From EX4484-2 sp964592095 (GTDB taxonomy: Archaea > Altiarchaeota > Altiarchaeia > IMC4 > QMZM01), in assembly GCA_964592095.1 (NCBI GenBank), contig CAZQER010000008.1, positions 1-33,021 of the forward strand: a stretch of 33,021 nt of DNA, given 5' to 3'. The notes under the pieces are model-generated. The model saw only the letters and a list, made by a program, of their open reading frames with translations, ran no database searches and was not told where the DNA came from. Positions 8,421 through 15,934 of this stretch are shown here, piece after piece (the first letter of the stretch is position 1; the number at the start of each line of letters is the position of its first letter). The translations under genes were made by a program, and so were the position numbers.

Positions 8421-8777
8421 ATGGATAAGAATATAAACATAAGGGATATTGATGAATCCACAATGGATACAATGATTGATGTATTCAATACAATTAACTT
8501 TGTCAGTAGTTACCCGAACGATCAGGTTATTAAGGATATATCAGCAATTATGTCTAATGTATTTAAACTCATAAATGCTGTGTCGAATACAGATTTAATC
8601 GATATAGTGGAGAGAGGTCTGCAGAGTCCAGAGTTGGATAAAGCATTACTAAATCCGCCAAGGATGGGAATGGTGAAACTTATGAATACTATGAGGGATG
8701 AGGATGTTCAAAGGGGTCTTGGAATAATGGTGGAACTACTGAGGGCAATAGGTAGGGCATCTAAAGAACTAAAATAG
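8421..8777 (+). CDS. DUF1641 protein, SQR partner
   Basis: A 119-residue soluble helical protein. The start is the ATG at 8421, because a near-perfect GGAGGTG site (8409-8415) lies 5 bases upstream; upstream in-frame codons overlap the SQR gene and have no such site. The C-terminal NPPRMGMVKLMNTMRDEDVQRG followed by LGIMVELLRAIG matches DUF1641 (the motif here is spread over residues 79-113). DUF1641 proteins are usually encoded beside SQR-like or other FAD oxidoreductases; their role is not established. It contains no cysteine, so it is not a redox carrier itself. It may act as a docking or regulatory partner of the flavoprotein. Confidence 0.8.
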   Translation: MDKNINIRDIDESTMDTMIDVFNTINFVSSYPNDQVIKDISAIMSNVFKLINAVSNTDLIDIVERGLQSPELDKALLNPPRMGMVKLMNTMRDEDVQRGLGIMVELLRAIGRASKELK

Positions 8778-8782
8778 GATAT

Positions 8783-8816
8783 GGGTAATTGAGGGATTTT
8801 AATTACCCCTCTTTTT
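8783..8816 (+). terminator. Hairpin plus T-run terminator after DUF1641
   Basis: The 8-base arms GGGTAATT (8783-8790) and AATTACCC (8801-8808) form a perfect stem with a 10-base loop, followed by CTCTTTTTAT. It ends the sqr-DUF1641 transcript. The stem overlaps the stop codon of the convergent rfcS gene. Confidence 0.7.
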
Positions 8817-9761
8817 ATATATTCCTCCAAGTACCATAATCCTCGCCAATAAAGCCTCTAACTGAATTCTTTCATTTGCTCCCTCAACAAGGGTAAAATT
8901 TGCCTCCCCTATGAGGTCAATAATTCTAATCTTTAATTCGTCGCTCTCATCAAGATTCATTACCTCTCTGCTCATTTGCACAATAATATCCTCCCCAGAC
9001 ATTCCGTATTCAAGAATTAGTTTATCTATGAGGTTTCTTGCATCTAGGAATCTCCCATCCAGTGAGAGTTTTATGACATTTATTATATCCTCTGGTCTTG
9101 CTCTTGATGCGATTGCATAAACATTATCTTCATCAACCTCACCAAGTGCAGCAGCAGATTGTAAAAGATTTATTGCCCTTCTCATATCCCCTTCTGCAAG
9201 ATATGTTATTGCATTTAACCCATCATCTTTATATTTTATCTTCTCCTGCTCTACTATGTATTTCATCCTCTTCAGTATTGCTTCGTTTGAAATTCCTTTA
9301 AAACGAAATATGGCACATCTCGATTGTATGGGTTCAATGATCTTACTACTATAATTACAACTCAATATAAACCTGCATGTATTTGTATAGTTTTCCATAG
9401 TTCTCCTTAACGCATTCTGTGCTTCTGGTGTTAATGCATCAGCCTCATCCAAGAAAATAATCTTAAAATCTCCGGTAATTGCCCTTGTTCTGGCAAAATC
9501 CTTAATCTTTGTTCTTACAACATCTATCCCTCTCTCATCACTCGCATTTAACTCTAAAAAATTACCTCTGATATCACCAAACAGCTCTCTTGTTATGCAT
9601 AATGCTGCAGTGGTTTTTCCAGAGCCGGCGGGACCTGCAAAAAGTAGATGTGGCATAGATTTTGCTTTAACATACGCCTTAAACCTGTCAACAATTGCCT
9701 TCTGACCAACCATATCATCAAGCCTCCTTGGCCTGTATTTCTCCGTCCACGGCTGTTCCAT
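8799..9761 (-). CDS. rfcS: Replication factor C small subunit
   Basis: A 320-residue AAA+ clamp-loader subunit that helps load PCNA onto primed DNA, together with the RFC large subunit (not in this window). It starts with WTEKYRPRRLDDMVGQ, typical of RFC. Walker A is GPAGSGKTT (43-51), Walker B is FLDEAD (103-108), and the SRC motif carrying the arginine finger is at 147-149. Length and motifs are normal and no intein is present. It is transcribed away from ileS, sharing the A/T-rich 9762-9871 region, and it converges on DUF1641. Confidence 0.96.
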   Translation of the reverse strand: MEQPWTEKYRPRRLDDMVGQKAIVDRFKAYVKAKSMPHLLFAGPAGSGKTTAALCITRELFGDIRGNFLELNASDERGIDVVRTKIKDFARTRAITGDFKIIFLDEADALTPEAQNALRRTMENYTNTCRFILSCNYSSKIIEPIQSRCAIFRFKGISNEAILKRMKYIVEQEKIKYKDDGLNAITYLAEGDMRRAINLLQSAAALGEVDEDNVYAIASRARPEDIINVIKLSLDGRFLDARNLIDKLILEYGMSGEDIIVQMSREVMNLDESDELKIRIIDLIGEANFTLVEGANERIQLEALLARIMVLGGIYKKRGN

Positions 9762-9842
9762 TCTAATCTTATGAGATTATATAATATTGGATGGAATTAT
9801 AATATACTACATGAAGACATGAAGATTTAATATTCAATTTCT

Positions 9843-9852
9843 ATTTATATAC
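9843..9852 (+). promoter_or_regulatory. TATA box of ileS
   Basis: The sequence TTTATATA centred near 9848 lies about 25 bases before the ileS ATG at 9872. That is the spacing expected between an archaeal TATA box and the start site, so the transcript would be leaderless. No Shine-Dalgarno site precedes the ATG, which agrees. Confidence 0.65.
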
Positions 9853-9871
9853 ATCATTATCAAACGCTAAA

Positions 9872-12800
9872 ATGACGACAAAAAGATTGGATTTACCAAA
9901 ACTTGAGGAAGAGATACAAAAATATTGGAATGAAAATGGAATTTTTGATGAGGTGTGCGAATCTAAAAAAGGTAGTAAGAAATTCTATTTCTGCCAGGGT
10001 CCACCATTTACATCTGGAAAGGCCCATATAGGTCATGCATGGAATCATGCAATAAAGGATGCCATAATAAGATACAAAACGATGCAGGGTTTTGATGTTT
10101 TTAGGAGGGCAGGATGGGATATGCATGGTTTACCCATAGAGGTAAAGGTAGAGGAGAAGGTTCTTGGAAGTAGGTCTAAAAAGGAGATAGAAGAATATGG
10201 TATAGAAAATTTTATTGCAGAATGCAAAAAATTTGCACTCCAGAATATGAATGCAATGACAGAACAATTGAGGAGATTGGGTGTATGGTTAGACTGGAAC
10301 GACCCATACATGACAATAGACAGGAGGTATATGGAGAGTGTATGGTTTTTAATAAAGAGGGCTCATGAGAAGAATCTCTTGTATGAGGATAAACAGGTAA
10401 TTCATTGGTGTCCGAGATGTGAAACAGCAATGGCTGGTTATGAGGTGAGGGATGAGTATAAAGATATCCTAGATCATTCAATCTATGTAAAGGCAAAATT
10501 AAAGGATGAGAATGCATACATAGTAATCTGGACCACAACACCATGGACACTACCATCAAATACGGGGATTGCTGTACATCCAGATTTTGATTATGTTAGG
10601 GTTAGGGTAAAAAACGAGATACTTATTCTTGCAAAGGAGAGATTAGATTATGTTCTTGGAAACAGAGGATATGAATATGAGATATTGAATACGATCAAAG
10701 GAACCGACCTGTTTAATAAAGAGTATGAGCCCATACTAAATATAGGGATACAAAAGGGCATAAGGCATGTGATAGTTACTGCCCCAGATATAGTAAACGC
10801 TGATGAGGGAACAGGTTGCGTTCATATTGCTCCCGGTCATGGTGAAGAAGATTTTCTGATAGGTAAGCGGTATGGATTAAAGATGCTCTCACCTGTGGAC
10901 GAGAGTGGTAGATTTACAATAGAGCCATACAAGGGTATGTATATAAGGGACTGTAATGAATTGATTATAAAACAATTAAAGGAATATGGCAATTTATTAT
11001 TTTCTGAAAAAAAGAGTCATTCCTATCCTCATTGCTGGAGATGTAAAACACCCTTACTTTTAAGGGCAACAAAGCAGTGGTTTCTTACAATCTCTAAGAT
11101 AAGAGATGAACTTATTGATAAGAACAAAAATATTGAATGGGTGCCCGAATGGATAGGTTCGGGCAGATTTGAAAATTGGTTAAGAAATGCAAGGGATTGG
11201 TGTATCTCAAGACAGAGATACTGGAATACTCCATTACCCGTATGGAAATGTAAATGCGGAAATATAGAGGTTATAGGGAGTATAGATGAATTATGTAGTA
11301 AATCAATTGAGAAGATAGATAGTGAAATGATTGATTTACACAGACCATTTATAGATAAGGTCAAGTTGAGATGTAAATGTGGAAATGAGATGGAGAGGGT
11401 AAAGGATGTTATGGATGTTTGGCTTGATTCTGGTTGTGCATCATGGGCTAATCTTGGATATCCTCATAAAAAGGATATCTTCCATAACCTCTTTCCAGCC
11501 GATTTTATAACAGAGGGTTCTGATCAAACAAGGGGTTGGTTTTATTCACTCCTTGTTTGTTCAGATATAGCATTTGATGAGATCGCATACAAGAAAGTTC
11601 TTTATCATGGATTCACACTTGACGAGGACGGCAGAAAAATGTCCAAGTCATTGGGAAATGTTATAGACCCGTTTGATATTATCAACACCTATGGTGCGGA
11701 CATACTCAGATACTATATGATATGGGCATCGGTTCCATGGGAGGACCTGAGATTCTCATACAACGGTATAGAAATCATTAACAGGATGTTTCACATTCTA
11801 TGGAATGTATACATGTTCACAAAGACATATGCCGAACTTGATAATTTTGATATTAATAAAAAATATAACATTGAATTTCAATTAGAGGATAGATATATAC
11901 TATCGAAATTTAATTCTCTAATAGAGGAGGTTACAGAAAATTTTGAGAGACTTCATCTGTTTGATGCGTGCAGAAACATTCGGAATTTTATATTGGAACT
12001 CAGTAGATTTTATATAAAACTTATAAGGGACAGGGTATGGATAGAAGGAGATAATCCAAAGAAGATTTCCGTATATTATACATTATATCATACACTCACT
12101 GGCATCTGTAGATTGATGGCACCTATAGCACCTCATATATCTGAAAAAATCTATATGAACCTAACAGGCGAGAGGAGTGTTCACCTAACAGATTGGCCAT
12201 CTGCGGATAAGGATAGAATTCTTCCAGAGATCGAGACGAATATGGTGATTGTACAGGAGATTATAGAGTGTGTAATATCTGCAAGACAGGAATCCAATAT
12301 CAAACTGAGATGGCCCATTCCAAGGGTAATAATAGCATACAAGGATGAGTGGAATCTGAATGAATTTGAGAATATAATCCTGAAGATGACAAATGCAAAG
12401 AGGATAGAGATAAGAGATGTTGAAACGGAGATTATCGTAAAACCAAATTTCTCAAGACTGGGTCCAAGGGTAAAGGACAGGATGAGGGATTTAATTGATG
12501 AATTTAAGAGAACAGATGCTAAAAAGATGTATGATGAGATAAATAAAAATGGAAGATACAAGATTCTTGATATCCTATTAGAACCAGATGATGTGATATT
12601 CGAGATGAAGATTAAAGAGGACATCATAGCAAAGGAATTCTCTAATGGTGTTGTGTATATTGATTCAAAGATTGATGAGGAATTATTTTCAGAGGCAATG
12701 GCAAGGGAGGTAATAAGAAGGATACAGGATATGAGAAAGGAATTGGATCTGGAGGAGATGGAGATTGTAAATGTGAATATTGAATGTAAAAGAGATTTTG

Positions 12801-12940
12801 GGGCATATATAAATAAAAATCTGAATTATATTGAAAGAGAGACAAGAAGTAGAATAAATATCGGAAAATCAAAAGGAAAAGGTTTTACAAGGGAATGGAA
12901 GATAGAGAATAACGATGTTATTATTTCAATTGAAAAATAA
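9872..12940 (+). CDS. ileS: Isoleucyl-tRNA synthetase
   Basis: A 1022-residue class I synthetase. It has the HIGH motif at 52-55 and KMSKS at 589-593. The CP1 editing domain shows TPWTLPSNTG and GTGCVHIAPGHGEED, the segments that hydrolyse Val-tRNA(Ile). Metal-binding clusters HWCPRCET and CWRCKT flank the editing region. The C-terminal anticodon-binding part is of the long archaeal/eukaryal type. The stop codon overlaps the thyX start in TAATG, so thyX is translationally coupled. The length is normal. Confidence 0.97.
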   Translation: MTTKRLDLPKLEEEIQKYWNENGIFDEVCESKKGSKKFYFCQGPPFTSGKAHIGHAWNHAIKDAIIRYKTMQGFDVFRRAGWDMHGLPIEVKVEEKVLGSRSKKEIEEYGIENFIAECKKFALQNMNAMTEQLRRLGVWLDWNDPYMTIDRRYMESVWFLIKRAHEKNLLYEDKQVIHWCPRCETAMAGYEVRDEYKDILDHSIYVKAKLKDENAYIVIWTTTPWTLPSNTGIAVHPDFDYVRVRVKNEILILAKERLDYVLGNRGYEYEILNTIKGTDLFNKEYEPILNIGIQKGIRHVIVTAPDIVNADEGTGCVHIAPGHGEEDFLIGKRYGLKMLSPVDESGRFTIEPYKGMYIRDCNELIIKQLKEYGNLLFSEKKSHSYPHCWRCKTPLLLRATKQWFLTISKIRDELIDKNKNIEWVPEWIGSGRFENWLRNARDWCISRQRYWNTPLPVWKCKCGNIEVIGSIDELCSKSIEKIDSEMIDLHRPFIDKVKLRCKCGNEMERVKDVMDVWLDSGCASWANLGYPHKKDIFHNLFPADFITEGSDQTRGWFYSLLVCSDIAFDEIAYKKVLYHGFTLDEDGRKMSKSLGNVIDPFDIINTYGADILRYYMIWASVPWEDLRFSYNGIEIINRMFHILWNVYMFTKTYAELDNFDINKKYNIEFQLEDRYILSKFNSLIEEVTENFERLHLFDACRNIRNFILELSRFYIKLIRDRVWIEGDNPKKISVYYTLYHTLTGICRLMAPIAPHISEKIYMNLTGERSVHLTDWPSADKDRILPEIETNMVIVQEIIECVISARQESNIKLRWPIPRVIIAYKDEWNLNEFENIILKMTNAKRIEIRDVETEIIVKPNFSRLGPRVKDRMRDLIDEFKRTDAKKMYDEINKNGRYKILDILLEPDDVIFEMKIKEDIIAKEFSNGVVYIDSKIDEELFSEAMAREVIRRIQDMRKELDLEEMEIVNVNIECKRDFGAYINKNLNYIERETRSRINIGKSKGKGFTREWKIENNDVIISIEK

Positions 12941-13806
12941 TGGAGAATATAAGGATTGTTAAACCGGAGATATGGAATTTTGAGATTGTAAAGGGTAAGG
13001 ATTCGTGGAAGGAGGTTGTTTATTCAGCCAGAATTAGCGGTGTTCCAGAACATATTGATGGTAAAGATGTATTTAAGATGTTGATTGAAAATGACTATGG
13101 TTCTGCTCTGGAACATATAATTATAAAATTTGATTTGAAGATGTCAAAGGGCAATGCCCCAGAATTCTTGGAGCATAGGATTATGAGTCATACGGGGTAT
13201 TCCACGAGATATATAGATGTGAGTGAGGGTATAGACAAAAAAGAGCCCGTTTATGAGATAATTGTACCATATCATCTACTAAAAGGAGAAATAAATAAAG
13301 TAGATAAAATGTATAAATTGATGGATGATTGCATTAAAAATGCGATAAAGACATACAAAGATGTTACTGATAAGGGCATTCCAAGAGAAATAGCAAGGTA
13401 TGTTTTACCATTTGCTCAAGCAGTTGGAATATATCATGTTACCATAAACCTCAGATCTCTAATAAATTTACTCTCTTTACGTCTGTGTGTGAGGTCATCT
13501 CCGGAATTTAGATGCATTGCAAGTCAACTATATTTTAGTTTGATGAGAGAACTGCCAGAAATCAAGGGGCTTATAGGGTGTCGTGGATTTATGAGAGGAT
13601 TGTGTCCGGAAAGTAATGTAACTGGAGTGAGAGTTGGAGAACAGCACCCATTCTATCCACCATGTCCATTTAAATCACAAAATACTGATATCTTTATTCC
13701 AACCATCAAAGAATTAAGGAGAGGTCTGAAATTGAAGAAGTTCAATAAGGAGAGGGCCGTAATGGTTGGAGAGAATAATTTCAATAAATGGATGAAATGG
13801 GGATGA
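12940..13806 (+). CDS. thyX: Flavin-dependent thymidylate synthase
   Basis: A 288-residue ThyX, which makes dTMP from dUMP using FAD, NADPH and methylenetetrahydrofolate or an equivalent pterin. The ThyX signature RHR-x7-S is seen as EHR-x7-S (78-88, followed by TRY), so the first arginine is replaced by glutamate. The second segment, with RSLINLLSLRL and PEFR, matches the substrate-binding part. A C-terminal region has four cysteines (CRG, GLCPE and PPCPF segments), giving a longer protein than the compact bacterial form. The start is coupled to ileS by TAATG. Family assignment is sound; the motif change is noted as odd. Confidence 0.9.
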   Translation: MENIRIVKPEIWNFEIVKGKDSWKEVVYSARISGVPEHIDGKDVFKMLIENDYGSALEHIIIKFDLKMSKGNAPEFLEHRIMSHTGYSTRYIDVSEGIDKKEPVYEIIVPYHLLKGEINKVDKMYKLMDDCIKNAIKTYKDVTDKGIPREIARYVLPFAQAVGIYHVTINLRSLINLLSLRLCVRSSPEFRCIASQLYFSLMRELPEIKGLIGCRGFMRGLCPESNVTGVRVGEQHPFYPPCPFKSQNTDIFIPTIKELRRGLKLKKFNKERAVMVGENNFNKWMKWG

Positions 13807-13847
13807 TATTATCTTTTATATTTTAATTCTAATATTATTTCCATCAA

Positions 13848-13878
13848 AAAATCAAACAACTCCACACTGAAGTGTGGA
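13848..13878 (-). repeat. 31-bp inverted repeat, copy A
   Basis: An exact reverse complement of 18106-18136, the right end of the IS200/IS605 remnant. It contains a self-complementary hairpin, CCACACT and AGTGTGG with a 2-base loop. It lies 42 bases after the thyX stop and could also act as a transcript-end hairpin. Confidence 0.9.
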
Positions 13879-13880
13879 TT

Positions 13881-13956
13881 ATAATATAAGCATACAAAAT
13901 GTCAATTTCAAAAACAAAGGGGTGAAAGCGCAAGGTTTATTCCTTGCGTGTTTGTA
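13881..13956 (+). promoter_or_regulatory. rpl21e leader: TATA-like box, SD site and start-proximal hairpin
   Basis: A TATA-like TATAATATA lies near 13881-13889, which would place the transcript start near 13910. A good SD site, GGGGTGA (13919-13925), lies 31 bases before the ATG at 13957, too far for normal initiation. Between them is a perfect 7-bp hairpin, CGCAAGG (13929-13935) and CCTTGCG (13942-13948), extended by one G-U pair. Folding it brings the SD within about 9-10 bases of the ATG. A GTG at 13948 would be buried in the stem. It could be a control hairpin or a relic of transposon DNA. Confidence 0.5.
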
Positions 13957-14247
13957 ATGAAAGGCTCTAAAGGGTATCGTAGAAGAACCAGGAATCTTAA
14001 AGTAAGACGGAGAGATAAAGGGAAGATAAGGATAAGGGATTATCTAAGGGAATTTAGAGAGGGTGATAAGGTTTCAGTAAAAATCAATCCCAAGTATCAG
14101 AAAATACCTCACCCAAGATTTCATGGCAGAATCGGTGAGATAATAGGAAAACAGGGGAGGGCATATTATGTTAAAATCAGGGACGGAAGCAAGGATAAAA
14201 AATTGCTTGTAACACCGGAGCATCTAATTTCTTTACAACAAAAATAA
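13957..14247 (+). CDS. rpl21e: 50S ribosomal protein L21e
   Basis: A 96-residue basic protein starting MKGSKGYRRRTRNLK, the L21e N-terminus, followed by the core with GDKVSVKINP, HPRFHGRIGEIIGKQGRAY and the C-terminal TPEHLI. I chose the ATG at 13957 because conserved L21e sequence begins there; the GTG at 13948 lies in a hairpin stem and adds three non-family residues. It is followed after 1 base by rpo4 and then DUF655, a conserved archaeal gene string. Its translation start region is unusual (see the leader entry). Confidence 0.95.
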   Translation: MKGSKGYRRRTRNLKVRRRDKGKIRIRDYLREFREGDKVSVKINPKYQKIPHPRFHGRIGEIIGKQGRAYYVKIRDGSKDKKLLVTPEHLISLQQK

Positions 14248-14248
14248 A

Positions 14249-14593
14249 ATGAAAAAATTAAGGGAAAGATATGTTTCTCTACCAGAGGTTAGGAAGATTT
14301 TGGAAAGGAAGGAAAAGGAATATTCAAGTGAAGGAAAAGAAATGCTTTATGAGCAGAGAAGGGCATTAGAACATGCAAGAGCATCATCAAAATTGAAACT
14401 GAAGGATGTAAATGAGATGATTAAAAAACTGGAGGAATTAAATTTAGACCTATCAGAGGATCAATTAATAAAAATCTGTGATCTGCTTCCAGAGACCGTA
14501 GATGATGTGAGGGCAATATTTGCAAAGGAGAGATTTAGATATGCTGAAGAAGAAATCAAGAAGATAATAGACATACTAGATCAATATCGTTAA
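14249..14593 (+). CDS. rpo4: DNA-directed RNA polymerase subunit Rpo4 (RpoF)
   Basis: A 114-residue protein of the Rpb4/RpoF family. It pairs with Rpo7 to form the stalk of archaeal RNA polymerase. The N-terminal part includes YVSLPEVRKIL and a charged ERKEKEY helix. The C-terminal HRDC-like part contains ICDLLPETVDDVRAIFAKER, the family's most conserved stretch. It is encoded 1 base after rpl21e, as in many archaea. A 13-base tandem duplication covers its stop codon without changing the reading frame of the product. Confidence 0.95.
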   Translation: MKKLRERYVSLPEVRKILERKEKEYSSEGKEMLYEQRRALEHARASSKLKLKDVNEMIKKLEELNLDLSEDQLIKICDLLPETVDDVRAIFAKERFRYAEEEIKKIIDILDQYR

Positions 14594-14625
14594 TAAATAT
14601 CGTTAATATCATAAGTTGATATTAA
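14583..14625. repeat. 13-bp tandem duplication and palindrome behind rpo4
   Basis: The 13-base unit AATATCGTTAATA occurs twice head to tail (14583-14595 and 14596-14608), the first copy covering the last codons and stop of rpo4. It runs into a palindrome, TTAATATCA (14603-14611) and TGATATTAA (14617-14625), with a 5-base loop. The site could be a weak terminator or an operator before the DUF655 gene. Only the sequence pattern supports this. Confidence 0.6.
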
Positions 14626-14640
14626 ATTATTTGTCAATAA

Positions 14641-15225
14641 TTGGCTAAGATGAAAAAGGATGAGTATGCAAGAGTGCTTGATTTTTTACCAAGGGGTAAA
14701 TCAGAAGTACCTCCTCATAAAAGAAAACCAATTGCTCAGGTGGTTGGTGAAAAATATTTCTCATTATTAGAGATAGTTCCGAGAAAGAACATATCGTTTG
14801 ATGTTGGCACCAGGGTTTATATAGGGGAGGGTGTCAGGGATAAGGTTGATCATATAGAGAGAAGGATAAAATATGATTGGCTTACTCCAACTGCAAAGAC
14901 AGAACTTAAAATTATTTTAGAGGACATAATTAGAGACAGGGAGAAGGAGTTTATTGATTTTTTTAACACATCTGGGACAATAAGTACAAGATTACATAAA
15001 TTGGAGATACTTCCAAGAATAGGAAAGAGGCATAGACAGGATATACTAAATGAACGAGAAATCAAAAAATTTGATAGTTTCAAAGATATGCAAAAGAGGG
15101 TAAAAAATATGCCCGACCCCGTCAAGATATTGGCGGAGAAGATTATAGAGGAACTTAAAAATGAAAGTAAATATTATCTCTTTGTCCCATATATCCAAAT
15201 AAAACCATCTACTGGTAAATTTTAA
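14641..15225 (+). CDS. DUF655 protein, helix-hairpin-helix nucleic-acid binding
   Basis: A 194-residue protein of the archaeal DUF655 family. The N-terminal half, with VLDFLPRGKS, RVYIGEG and LTPTAKTELK, resembles an OB-like fold. The second half has RLHKLEILPRIGKRHRQDIL, a helix-hairpin-helix motif for binding DNA or RNA, then the FDSFKDMQKRV segment. It is usually encoded behind rpo4 and before ksgA; here ksgA is absent and a ferredoxin gene follows. The start may be the TTG at 14641 or the ATG at 14650; the ATG gives MKKDEYARVLD, close to family starts. The function is unknown, probably linked to ribosome or rRNA metabolism. Confidence 0.9.
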   Translation: MAKMKKDEYARVLDFLPRGKSEVPPHKRKPIAQVVGEKYFSLLEIVPRKNISFDVGTRVYIGEGVRDKVDHIERRIKYDWLTPTAKTELKIILEDIIRDREKEFIDFFNTSGTISTRLHKLEILPRIGKRHRQDILNEREIKKFDSFKDMQKRVKNMPDPVKILAEKIIEELKNESKYYLFVPYIQIKPSTGKF

Positions 15226-15226
15226 A

Positions 15227-15412
15227 ATGGTAAAGATAGAAATAGATACAGATAGATGTATAGGTTGTGGGGCATGTGTGAATGCTTGCCCTGTTTCACT
15301 TTTTGAACTTGTAGATGAGAAATCAAGGGTTACTGGAAATGTTGATACATGTATCATATGCAGGGCATGTGAAACCACATGTCCGGTGGGTTGTATAAAG
15401 ATAACTGAATAG
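15227..15412 (+). CDS. 2x[4Fe-4S] ferredoxin
   Basis: A 61-residue ferredoxin with two complete cluster motifs, CIGCGACVNACP and CIICRACETTCP, and nothing else. It is a small soluble electron carrier, possibly a donor for oxidoreductases such as the complex I in this window. It lies 1 base after the DUF655 gene and runs into the KH-domain gene, so it is expressed with translation genes, the place that ksgA often occupies. Its redox partner cannot be told from sequence. Confidence 0.93.
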   Translation: MVKIEIDTDRCIGCGACVNACPVSLFELVDEKSRVTGNVDTCIICRACETTCPVGCIKITE

Positions 15413-15420
15413 TGAATAAA

Positions 15421-15909
15421 ATGAGTTTACCAATTTGTGATATCTGCGCAAAAACGGGAGTACTCTGTAGTAAGTGTGAATCAAAACTAAATAAAGGAAA
15501 GATTTCCGAATTAGATATAAAGATATCCAAACTTCTTTATAAGATTGGAGAAGGAGAAATAGGATTCGAGAGGGCTATAGATACCAAGAATTTTATTATA
15601 ATACTCACACAAAAGGAGAATATAGGTAAAATAATCGGCAAGGGTGGTGACAATATAAGACACCTATCCAATACATTTGGAAAACAGATACGGGTAATAG
15701 GAACTGGGAATCTGGAGGATATCATATACGATTTTGTTGCACCCGCAAGAATCAATAGCATAAACACAGTATATAAAACAGATGGAACAATTATTAAGAG
15801 GGTCAAGATAAATAAAAAGGATAAAAAAAGGCTCAGGATGGGGGTAGAGGAGATAGAAAATCTCATCAAATCCCTCACCGATGAAAGTGTTGAGATAACA
15901 TTTGAGTAA
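15421..15909 (+). CDS. Zinc-ribbon plus KH-domain RNA-binding protein
   Basis: About 162 residues. An N-terminal zinc finger has four cysteines at 6, 9, 16 and 19 (C-x2-C-x6-C-x2-C). A KH domain follows with GKIIGKGGDNIR (69-80), the RNA-binding GxxG loop. I recognise it as an archaeal NusA-like KH protein often encoded next to aspS; a role in transcription elongation or translation is likely but unproven. The ATG at 15421 is chosen; a GTG at 15412, overlapping the ferredoxin stop, would add three residues. It precedes aspS by 25 bases. Confidence 0.83.
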   Translation: MSLPICDICAKTGVLCSKCESKLNKGKISELDIKISKLLYKIGEGEIGFERAIDTKNFIIILTQKENIGKIIGKGGDNIRHLSNTFGKQIRVIGTGNLEDIIYDFVAPARINSINTVYKTDGTIIKRVKINKKDKKRLRMGVEEIENLIKSLTDESVEITFE

Positions 15910-15934
15910 TTGAATTTCTAAAATAAAAAATAGG

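Larger units (their letters stand above)
13848..13965 (-). mobile_element. Possible miniature IS200/IS605 derivative upstream of rpl21e
   Basis: The 31-bp right-end copy (13848-13878) is followed after 40 bases by a segment that resembles the left flank of the IS200/IS605 remnant in the same inverted order. Bases 13942-13963 match the reverse complement of 17290-17311 at 18 of 22 positions. GGGGTGAAAGCGC (13919-13931) resembles GAGGTGAAAAGCGCG, the reverse complement of 17391-17405. The internal part with tnpA is missing. This fits a MITE-like derivative of about 118 bases in reverse orientation. It is an inference from short matches; no alignment statistics were computed. Confidence 0.45.

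Noticed and set aside
10045..12872. Several minus-strand reading frames within ileS
   Set aside because: They are antisense shadows of a fully conserved synthetase, with no start signals or recognisable motifs.
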